A program made the translations under genes and the position numbers. From Liolophura sinensis (taxonomy: Eukaryota > Mollusca > Polyplacophora > Chitonida > Chitonidae): DNA of 60,000 bases. The notes below the pieces were generated by a model. That model did no database searches and was not told the origin of the DNA. It saw nothing but the letters and a program-made list of their open reading frames with translations. This document shows, in pieces, positions 1 to 12,000 of the stretch. Numbering within the stretch: position 1 is the first letter of the stretch; each line of letters opens with the position of its first letter. The stretch covers positions 17,457,764 through 17,517,763 of the forward strand of contig NC_088306.1 in assembly GCF_032854445.1 (NCBI RefSeq), written 5' to 3'.

Positions 1-2
1 TT

Positions 3-3000
3 CCCACATACCACCTGGCCAATGTCGTGGATGACCATCACATGGAAATATCCCACATCTTACGAGGAGAGGTAGTTCACGTCTCGCCCATCAACACATC
101 TATTGCATTTTCTTTGTTGTGCAGTACTGCTTTGTGGTTTCCATGGCAACTTGATAATTATGATCAGGGTTCCTAGCTATACATGCACCAGAAGCTATTT
201 GAATTTTTTAATTACTGTAATTCTTCAACCCTTTCACATGTTTGAAGGATGTTTATTCAAGCAAATTCTGAGACTATTATTCTGTGTAGACTGATAAAAT
301 TAATCTTTTTGTGAAACCCTGAAATTGGCCAATCTAACCAGTGTAATTTTGTCTCCAAAATCAAATTAAAAACATCCATAAAGTGTATTGAAAACTGTGC
401 TTTCTTACATGAAAAGCTGAGGAAAGAGGATTTTTTTTTGTTTTTGATTGGTGTTTTACACCGTACTCAAGAATATTTCACTTATACGACGGCAGCCAGC
501 ATTATGGTGGGCGGAAACCGGGCAGAGCCCGGGGGAAACCCACGACCATCCGCAGGTTGCTGGAAGACCTTCCCACATACGGCCGGAGAGGAAGCCAGCA
601 TGAGCTGGACTTGAACTCACAGCGTCTGCATTGGTGAGAGACTCCTGGGTCATTACACTGCGCTATCGTGATAACCAACTGAGCCACGGAGGCCTCGAGG
701 AAATAGGATATGTTGTGCTTGTCAATGTACGAATAATGTTGGTGGCATTAAATAATGAGTGTGTCACACTGACTTCTTGTCCTTCTTACCAATGGCAATC
801 TTTCAAAATACAGGCATCAGCCATCCATCTGCTTGTCAGTTTCTGTGCCAGTCTTTCTGTACATCACAAAAGCAATGTTCATCTAAACAAAATTGAATTT
901 TTTTGAATAGGCTTAGCTTAGTTTCTGGCTGTTAGTCATGGGTGTAGAACTCTTGCCATGAAGCAGTCACATTTGTTGTTTGTATTTGTTCTCTAGGAGT
1001 GGCAAGCATCCACAACCAAACACATCTTGTTATACAAGGCTTTTGGTTGGGCACCTCCAAAGTTCGCTCATCTTCCACTCATGTTAAACAGGTTGGTTAA
1101 CTTTAGTTGTTGTTGGTGTTGCGTGTCTACATTTTTTTGTTTTTTTTTCTTTCATTTTTTTTCTTTAACTTTCTACATTATATTGAATAGCACCCAGCAC
1201 GTAGTGTAGAGCTGTGTTTATGCCCAGGTTGGGTTAAGCCTAAAGTTTTAAATTTTGCAATCTTGGTACCTCCTTGCTTCTCACTCAGGAATTATTTTAC
1301 GTGTATATTGTGTCATTTCAACTAGGGCATTTTGCATATGTCAGGTTTCTTTGGCATGGTGTTCCAGTGAGGCAGCATTTTAGGAATTACAACATTCAAA
1401 CTTCTAGATGGTGTCACCATGGAGGTTTTAGTAAAATAATGTTCTGTTGTGTTGATCTCCAAGCAAAGAAAGAAAGTGATGTATTTTCTGTGTTGTCTAG
1501 TTGCTTCTTTAATATATTCTTTTATAAATCCTGTTATGAAAGACCTCCTAATATTTTCTAATAAGTGTTAATGCTGAAGTTTTGAAATTATGTTACATGG
1601 TAGGAGGCTTTAAAGTGTGTTTATTTGTTTGCAGTTATCAGTTGTTTTTTTTTTCTTACTTCTTCCAAAGGGATGGAACAAAACTATCCAAGCGACAAGG
1701 TGACATTCACGTGGAGTGCTTTAAGGTGAAAAACTTCTGTTGGTTATGCGTCTTTGCTTAGATTGGCCAGTTTGACATAATTGTACCATGACCTTCCCAA
1801 ACATTGACCAATCAAAAGCAAGCACAAATTCATGTTGTAACCAACATCACAATGAAGAAAGGATTGAAGGAATGGCGAATGTATCATTTGTTTTATCAGT
1901 TTGGCATCATTTCTCTTTCTGAGATTTTCTTGGTCACATATTTTGCTGTAACATGTTTTTTAACTGAAAATCAGTGTAAATTGTGAATTAGTTCCATAAA
2001 TATTTTAATTGTGTACTTTATTTTCAACACCTACTACACGCTGACCTCCCAGGTTATCCATGTTGTAAATCAGACGACCAATCAATCATTCACTGTTTTC
2101 TTACCCAGGACAAAGGTTACTACCCAGAGGCTGTGCTGAACTTTATCACGTACCTGGGTGGAGGATTTCCTCACTCCGGTCTACAGGTGGGGGGTTTTAC
2201 CCTCCAGGAACTAGTTGACAAGGTAAGTTTTCTTTTGTCAGGGTTTATCCATTCTTTCCACAACATTTGAGTCACGTCAGAAACAGTGTTAACTTTTCGG
2301 GTTCCATCACGAGGTCTTCATGTTGACTCGCCAACTTCATACAGACACAGTCTAGACCAGAGGCCTCTTGTGCAAGAGATCGTAAGTCAAAGTAGTATGT
2401 CAATCATTAAAATCTTGATCGTAGCCTTATCTTACAATAGACAACCTCTTGCACAAAAATGATTGTAAGCTGAAATACATATAGTTACAATCACAAATTA
2501 CAATCAGGTTGACCCTATTGTAAATATTTACAGTCACCCCAGAAATAATGCTAAGTACAAATGCTTACTTTAGGTAGACTGTTCATTACTTTTTGCATTT
2601 TGCATGTGGAGTGTAATTGTCTCAGAAAGATGTCTTGAGCATTTTTTCACGTGTTGGCGTTAGCTGCTGAATTATTATGACGTAGAACTCTTTGAAAAAT
2701 GAAGGCAAGAAAAGTTTTTGACCATTACTTTTTCCGTTTACCCATGCCACCTTTATGTCCAAGTCAAATTTGGCCTATGATCACGATTGTAACTTCAAAA
2801 ATTTACAATCCCCTACAATACCTTTGTGCAAGTGGCACATCTTATTTTTATCTAGTTGTTTGATTGGTGTTTTACGCCATACTCAAGAATACTTCACTTA
2901 TTTGACGATGGCCAGTATTATTGTGGTCTACAATCGAAGCGGTCTGGAAGCGGGCCCAGTACACAAGTGAGAATTTGTATTTATTAATTTTATTGATGTT

Positions 3001-6000
3001 TTATGCCATACTCAGGAATATTTGGTGGGTGGAACCTGGGCATAGCCCAGTGGAAGCCCTTGACCATGCACAGGTTCACCAAGGCAGGAAGTATCAAGGA
3101 TATAAGTATTACTGTAAAACATGACTTTACTTAGAACTGAACCTGTATAAATGTTAGAGACTTTCTGTCCTGCTTTTTTACTTTTTTATTACTCCTTTAC
3201 ATGTATTTCTCTTTCAGTTCTCTCTGTCATCATTATCCACTCACAGCGCTAAGATAGATGTAGAGATGATTGACGTCTACAACCGTCAGCACCTGGTGCG
3301 ACTCCTGCAGTCTGAAACGACACGGAGAGCTCTGATCGAAGAGACGCGGCACCTCGTGCGGGAGACCTTCGCCCATAAGTAAGTACAGGAGTAATCCTAC
3401 AGAAGGACATGTACACATAACTTTGTCTCAAAAAGAGGACAGAAGTTTCTTATCTGCCAAACTAATAGATATAAGCATGGTGAGTATTTAAATCTTGAAC
3501 TGGATCGTTTTGATATGGCGCTCATGGCCTCACAAGCTTTTGTTTATAGCTCAATTCCATGTATTTATGGTCCAAACAGGAAGGTGGAAAAAATAAACAA
3601 GTGCAAATAACTGCAATAAATAACTGCAACATCCTCAATTTTATCCTCCACTTTGACCATTCATTATTGGTAATAAAGTTAATAGAACAAAAAGATACGA
3701 TGTCAAAAGTTTTAGCAGCGATACAATGTCAGAGACTTGAGAGACTGGACAAAGCCAGAAGATACGATGTCAAAAATTTGACTGGCCCAAGCTAGAAGAC
3801 ACATGCTTGATGTCAGAAATTTAACTGGCCCAAGCTAGAAGACACACACATGATGTCAGAAATTTGACAGACCCAAGCTAGAAGACACATGCATGATGTC
3901 AGAAATTTGACAGACCCAAGCTAGAAGACACACACATGATGTCAGAAATTTAACTGGCCCAAGCTAGAAGACACATGCATGATGTCAGAAATTTGACAGG
4001 CCCAAGCTAGAAGACACATGCATGATGTCAGAAATTTGACTGGCCCAACCTAGAAGACACATGCATGATGTCAGAAATTTGACTGGCCCAACCTAGAAGA
4101 CACATGCATGATGTCAGAAATTTGACAGGCCCAAGCTTGAAAACATATGCATGATGTCAAAAATTTGACAGGCCCAAGCTAGAAGACACACACATGATGT
4201 CAGAAATTTGACTGGCCCAAGCTAAAAGACATATGCATGATGTCAGAAATTTGACAGGCCCAAGCTTGAAAACACATGCATGATGTCAGAAATTTGACAG
4301 GCCCAAGCTTGAAAACACATGCATGATGTCAGAAATTTGACAGGCCCAAGCTTGAAAACACATGCATGATGTCAGAAATTTGACAGGCCCAAGCTAGAAG
4401 ACACATGCATGATGTCAGAAATTTGACAGGCCCAAGCTAGAAGACACATGCATGATGTCAGAAATTTGACAGGCCCAAGCTAGAAGACACATGCATGATG
4501 TCAGAAATTTGACAGGCCCAAGCTTGAAAACACATGCATGATGTCAGAAATTTAACTGGTCCAAGCTGGAAGACACATACATGATGTCAGAAAATTGACT
4601 GGCCCAAGCTAGAGGACACACACATGATGTCAGATATTTTCATAATAAACTTGAAGAAAGACCAACATTTTTCAGCATTTTTATATTTGAGACATACAAT
4701 TATGTATTTGATACATCACAGGCAGGTGTTTCATATCAAGTGATACTTGCAACAAAAATCAAACAGTAGATTAAATATTATGTTTTCATCATTAGAGAAT
4801 AGGTGAGAAGCCATATGGAGTGTGTACATATATAGTATGTAAACTCGGAGGATATTGTGTAAATGTTAATAATAAAAATATAAATTCAGAAAAATAACAT
4901 AAAGAGATCTCCCCCACCGTGTTCAAAGAAATAAACTGCAGACTTGAGCCAACTTCCTAGAAATCAAAAATTGGACAATACAACTGGCCAAACTTAAGAC
5001 CTTGGTTGAGACATAGCAGTCTTCATATGCTTCATACATTCCTATTTAGTTTTGTTTATTTATATTTTTTTTCATAAAAATTACTGTGGCTTGGTGACAG
5101 GTCATATGGAGACTATATGACCCAATTTTCATACACATCCAACAAATAATTTTGAATGATTTTACGGGCGATCCATCACTAAAAAATCCCAAAATGGAAT
5201 AAAAATAGAACTGAAAACGTTAATGTTATTATGTCTTCAAATGGAAAAATGGCTGGGATAGTCCCGATTTTGCACAATATAATTTTAATAATAATAAAAT
5301 AAGACACATGCTTGATGTCATAAATTTGATAATTTAATTATAATAATATAATTTATTTTAATATTCTCCTGCAACATTGAAAAATAGGTTTGTTCATCCC
5401 GTAAAACAACAATTTAAATTAGTGTAGCCTTACAAAGGAGATATCCTGTCGGAAATATAACCATCAATCAATGCATTCATCAATAAGTATTACTTTGAAG
5501 GTTTAAAAGACTTTTTGAGGTACTGTAGCAAGAACCTGGATGTATGGTTAAGAGCCGGATGTTGGTAGCAGGACACCAGCGGTGACAGCAGAGCAAACAC
5601 GTGGGTCAGGGACTTGATGAAGTTCCACAGCGTGACGGGCACGTGACACGTAACACAGGAGGACGAAATCACATGACCCAGCTCTAACGGCAGTCTGAGC
5701 CCCAGCAGGAGGAGTACGTTCAACGCAACAAGTTTAAAGGCGGCTTTCTCGCAGAACGGTACCGTCAGATCTTGCATGTCCTCTTTTGCATTATAGTTTG
5801 AGGCTACGTGGTTTGGGTCAATTTTGTTGCCGCCTGCTATAGGGGGTAGAGCGGCGTTCTGTTTCAAGGAGCTCTTCTTCCACTTCTGTCTCAGCCGTGC
5901 GAGACGCTGCTTCTCCCGCTGGTTGTGCTGATGTGTCCCTCCACCCTCTCTGCTGTAGGGTCGTGGTACAAACTTGGCAAAACCGCTGTGGGTGTGGCTG

Positions 6001-9000
6001 TGCTCAGCATATCGTTCCACAGGGGTCAAGGCAGGTGTGAATGGGCGGATTCCTTTAGTGACCTCCTGCAAACTGCCGGTCGGCACCTCATCCTGCGCGG
6101 AGGTCAGAGCATGCGATGAGCCTGAGAGAAGCACTGATACCCCATCCATGGGAGTGATTGAACGTGTTGGGGGTGGAGATTTTACGTCCCGAAGAGGTGG
6201 TTGTGGTGACTGCATTTGCCGGGATGATAAACTCAGATTGCACCCACTTGCAGCCACAGGGCTGGACACATTACGCCCTCCCTCAAGTGATGCGCTGTAT
6301 ATACTGACAGCACCATGGTAATCATCAGGCCACGCCTCCATGGCAGGCGAGCTTATTCTGTCGCTGCAGTCACCGATTGTACTAGCCCTTGATTCCAGCT
6401 GCATTCTTTGTATGTGAAGTCGAGCTGCGCTATCCAGTCTGGGTAGAGTCGTAAACCTTGTGGTGGCTGGTGGCAGATTGGTCAGAAGGTCAGTATTTGT
6501 CTCAATGTATCTCTGGGCTTGGATTTTCAAGTTTTGCTCTTCTGGATCATCATCAAAGTGAAATTCCTCATCGGAGACTTCACTTCTGTAGCGTCCACCA
6601 ACGGGCAGGAAGTGTCCGGCCATGTTGTGTAGAGTGATTTCTTTGGGTTTGTGCTTACTGAGTGCGCCGCTGAACTCTGCCTTCCAGGTGATGACAATCA
6701 GCAAGACGCTGAAGCCCGTGGGTAACAAAAATAGTGCCATGAACTGATACGCGGCCATGCCAGCATCGCTGAAGGGACGACACACCTTGTGGGAAGATTC
6801 TAATGGGTCACAGTCCGTGTCGTGTCCTCCGTTTCCATTGGAGACAGATGCAGCGATTGGTAAAGAGAACACGACTGCTATCAGCCAGGTCAACAGTAAT
6901 GCCAGAACCATCCAGGAAGTGCGCTGAGTGAAACGCTTGTACAAGGGTGGGAACTTGTAATAGATGAAACGATCGGCCGTGCAGAAAAGGAGAACGCATA
7001 TGAGCCCCGTGTGGTACCAGCAGTCAATAACAACTGTGAACGTGCATATTCCACTTTCCAGATGCCAGTATTTGCGGGTGTGCAGGAAGATGTCATGTGG
7101 GATTCCAATGCATGCTGCGATGACGTTAGCCATAGCGACAGACTGTAGGCTCCAGCGTACCAGAGTCAAACATGGTGGGAGTACACAAGAGCTCACACGC
7201 AGGACAATCCAGTAGAAAATATTAATGCAAAACACAGCCAGAAGAAGCAGAATAAGGTACAGGGCTATGGACACATTTTCTGCTAGATTCTGTAAACCAA
7301 GCAAGTCAAGGCAACCCATTTTGGAGTTCCAAGGCTGACGGCTTTTTGTTGTGTCTCTGAAATTGGCAACTTCTATTCTGCAGCAGTGTTTTCTAATTCT
7401 TATTACTGTTCATTGGGTTTGTTACCAACAGTTTTGTCTTAAGTTCATTTATGCGGTAGTCATAATACCTTGGACTCTAAAGATCATAATTAATTCTTTT
7501 TCAAAAAGTTCCCACATTCAGCTGTATTCACATAAGATTCACATTTTCTGTGTACTATTGTATACTTTTTGCAGAATTGGTATTTATAACCTTGATATTA
7601 AAGAGCCCAGGCAGATATAACCCTGTCTGAGCAATGGTCATTCAGATACCTACATTTGCTCAGTTGAACATAGATGATTCATCCTAGAACCAGTCCTGCC
7701 AAACTTTCAAGTTCGATTAATTTCAAGGTCGCTTCATTCAGAGATCACTTCTTCGCAGAGCCTCTTTCACTCTCCGGTAGAGACTGCAGTATAACTCTTT
7801 GGTTGACAGCAAACATCACATGCTGACTTGCCTAACGAGCACAGTCTACCTGCTCCACTCTGGCATATAACAGCAGTCTGTAATGAAACATGGTTACCTG
7901 TACAGGTAAGTTCTGACTGTGTACACTGGCTGACCAGCACCACAGGTATGATCTGTGCTGTTTATGTCATAAACACCCATGACAAGTGTGAAACATTCTT
8001 CACTTTCATGTATTCCTCATTTATGCCTTCCTGTGTTTCTCACGCTGTGAAAAACAGCTTGTCTAAGTTGAAAATCATTTGTATCTGTTATAAACATTGT
8101 TATCAGCGGGGTAGTCAGGAGCCAGATTGTTATTGTCAGAATTTCGCTCTGTTATACACAGTACAGTTGTTTTCCACGACAGTAAAATATCTAGGAAACA
8201 CAATTTTCTTAAACTGACAAACAACAACAACATGAACCATATTTATTATTGTAAGTGAGTCTTCAACCAGAATCTACAGGGATGTCAATTGGCTGTCAAT
8301 AGGATGATGGAAAGTAAAACACTGAAATGTCAAATCAAAATGAGCCCACTTGTTTGTTGTTTTTTGAGTTAACACTACTACTTGTGTAATGACCGTAATA
8401 GCAATAATAGCGATAACTACTTTCACCAATGCGATAACTGTGAGTTCAAGTCCATACTGGCTTCCTCTCTGGCCGTACGTGGGAAGGTCTGTCAACATCA
8501 GTGGATGGTCGTGGGTTTCCCCCGGGCTCTGCCTGGTTTCCACCCACCATAATGCTGTCTGCCATCGTATAAGTGAAATATTCTTGAGTACGGCGTAAAA
8601 CAGCAGGCAAATAAATAAATAAATAAATAAACAGTCGACTGTATATAATACATGTGGGCCCAGGCTGTAGTGAGGTTAGCTGTACATTTGACTAATGTGT
8701 TGTGAGATTTTCTCTCTGGGGGTATGAGGGAAGGTCTGCCAGCAACTGGTCTATCCGATTTCCTTCTACCATAACGCTGGTCGCCATCATACAAGTGAAA
8801 TATGGCATAAAACACATATCATACAGATCAATAGTGTGGAAGGTGGCTAAACTGTGTCCAGGGGCCTCAGTGGCTCAGTTGGTTAGCGCGCTAGAGTAGC
8901 GTAATGACCCAGGAGTCTCTCACCAGTGCAGTCGCTGTGAGTTCAAGTCCAGCTCATGCTGGCTTCCTCTCCGCTCGTACGTGGGAAGGTCTTCCAGCAA

Positions 9001-12000
9001 CCTGCAGATGGTCATGGGTTTCCCCCGGGCTCTGCCCGGTTTCCTCCCACTATAATGCTGGCCCCCGTCGTATAAGTGAAATATTCTTGATTACAGCACA
9101 AAAGACCAATCACATAATAAAATAATAAACTTTGTCCAAGCAGGTTATATATCTAATAATGGTTCAATAGGATTATAACTTCAGGAGGAGTATCAAGCAC
9201 CTGCTGGAGTGTGGTGGTTTTTTTCCAGGTTCCTCATGGCATCCTTCACTTATAAACTGTTTCACTGTCACCTGTAAAGAAAAATATCCTTGAGTACAGC
9301 ATGTAACACCAATCAAATTCATAATTGTTTGCATATCCTAGAATAAACATAAGTTTTAACGACTGTCTTAACTAGACCTACATCCTGGTGTAGAGCAGTT
9401 TACTTTCTGCAGGTTCACATGTTTTTGTTTTTCTTTTCACCCAGGTAGCAAATTCCTATATTCTGTCATTTTTTGATACCTCACCTGTCTTTTTCATCCT
9501 TTTTCTGACAAGTTGTTAAGTCATATACAGATTCCTAATACAACACTTATTTTTACAGCCAGGTAGCTATTTCCTGTCCCTAATGCAACACCTTCTTTCT
9601 CACCTTGTATCATCTTCTCCTACCTGTTAATAATAAAACACCTGTCTTTTTCTAGTAGGTAGCAAATTTTTATGTTGTCTTTTCATCCTTAAATAAACCA
9701 CCTCTCTTTTTGTCTGTTACACTGCAGGATGTTGGAGAATATTGATCTTCAAAACTACACGCTCAGCAATGAGTATATTGGCAAGGTCCTGCACTGGGCT
9801 GTGGTAAGCTTAACCCTATCTTATTCCTGTTTTATTCCGATTTCACTCCTATCCTTGGAATGTCATATTGTCAGATCATGAAACTGTCCTATAACCTGAT
9901 CATGCTAATCCTGGGACTGTCCTATAATCTGATCCGGAGAGTGCCCAATAATTTGATCCGGAGACTGCCCTATAACCCGATCCGGAAACTGCCCTGTGAC
10001 CTTAGCCGAAGACTGCCCTATAACCTTAGCCGGAGACTGCCCTATAACCTGAGCCTGAGACTGCCCTATAACTCGATCCGGAGACTGCCCTATAACCTTA
10101 GCCGAAGACTGCGCTGTAACCTTAGCCGGAGACTGCCCTATAACCTTAGCCGGAGACTGTCCTATAACCCGATCTGGAGACTGCCCTATAACCTGAGCCA
10201 GAGAATGCCCTATAACCTGATCTGGAGACTGCCCTGTAACCTTAGCTGGAGACTACCCTATAACTCGATTAGGAGACTGCCCTATAACTCGGTTAGGAGA
10301 CTGCCCTATAACCTGAGCCGGAGAATGCCCTATAGCCTGATCTGGAGACCGCCCTGTAACCCGATCTGGAGACTGCCCTATAACCCGATCTGGAGACTGC
10401 CCTATAACCTGAGCTGAAGACTGCCCTATAACCCAATCTGGAGAATGCCCTATAACCCAATCCAGAGACTGCCGTATTGCCTGAGCTGGAGACTGCCCTG
10501 TAACCTGAACCAGAGACTGCCCTATAACCTGATCCGTAGAATGCCCTATAACCCAATCCGAAGACTGCCCCATAACCCGAGCCGGAGACTGCCCTATACC
10601 CCGAGGCGGAGAATGCCTTATAACACAATCCAGAGACTGCCCTATCACCCGATCCAGAGACTGCCCTATAACCTTAGCCGGAGAATGCCCTCTAACCCAA
10701 TCCATAGACTGCCCTATAACTCAATCCGGAGAATGCCCTATAACCTGATCTGGAGACTGTTTACTCCAAAGACTGTCCTATTACCCGACCTTGGAACTGT
10801 TCTATGTCCTGAACCTGGAACTGTCCTATAACCCGATCTGGAGACTGCCCTATGACCCAATCCGGAGACTGCCCTATAACCAGAGCCAGAGACTGCCCTA
10901 TAACTTGATCCGGAGAATGCCCTATAACCCAATCCGGAGAATGTTCTATAACCCAATCCGGATACTGCCCTATAACCCAATCTGGAGACTGCCTTATAAC
11001 CCAATGTGGAGACTGCCCCATAACCCGATCTGGAGACTGCCCTATAACCTGAATCGGAGAATGCCCTATAACCTGATCTGGAGGCTGCCCTATAACCCAA
11101 TCCAGAGAATGACCTTTAACCCAATCCGGACACTGCCCTATAACCCTATCCGAAGACAGCCCTATAACCAAATCTGGAGAATGCCCTATAACCTGATCTG
11201 GAGACTGTTTACTCCCAAGACTGTCCTATAACCCGACCCTGGAACTGTTCTATATCCTAAACCTGACACTGTCCTATAATCCGATCCTGTTCTATAACCC
11301 GATCCTGGGACTGTTCTATAACCTGATCCTGGGACTGTACTCTAACCTGATCCTGGTCTATAATCTGATGCCGGGAGAGTCTATAACCCGATCCTAGGAC
11401 TGTCCTGTGGACTAATCCTGGGACTGTTCTATAGCATCTGGCCCTAGGACTGTGCTGTAGCCTGATCCTGAGACTGTCCTGTAACCTTATCCTGGGACTG
11501 TCAGATAGCCTGATCCTGGGACTGTTCTATAGCCTGATCCTGGGACTGTCCTATAGCCTGATCCTGGGACTGTCCTATAGCCTGATCCTGGGACTGTTCT
11601 ATAGCCTAATCCTGGGACTGTCATATAGCCTGATCCTAGGACTGTCCTATAGCCTGATCATGGGACTGTCCTATAGCCTGATCCTGGGACTGTCATATAG
11701 CCTGATCCTAGGACTGTCCTATAGCCTGATCCTGGGACTGTCCTATTGCCTGATCCTGGGACTGTCCTGTAGCCTGATCCTAGGACTGTCCTATAGCCTG
11801 ATCCTGGGACTGTTCTATAGCCTGATCCTGGGACTGTTCTATAGCATCTGGCCCTAGGTCTTTGTAATGATGAGTTACTTTGATTCTGGTTTAGTACAAG
11901 GTTCTAACTCTCTTGAATTAATGATGAAAAAGAGTCAACATAAACAGCAGCTTCACTTTTTTCCCCTTTCCAGGTAAGAATTCATCGTCTCCAAGAACTG

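Noticed and set aside
2365-2830. Repeated TTGTGCAAG / ATTGTAAG-like segments in an EARS2 intron, possibly a DNA-element remnant
   Set aside because: The similarity is patchy and no inverted ends can be defined by eye.
8861-8950. Possible tRNA genes at SINE heads (also at 14088, 50048, 51117)
   Set aside because: A- and B-box-like motifs are present, but the acceptor and anticodon stems do not close and the same heads recur with SINE bodies.
9860-11231. Long open frames on both strands through the 24-bp repeat (up to 185 residues)
   Set aside because: They follow from a repeat period divisible by three, lie inside an EARS2 intron with consistent flanking exons, and show no domain or start/stop context.
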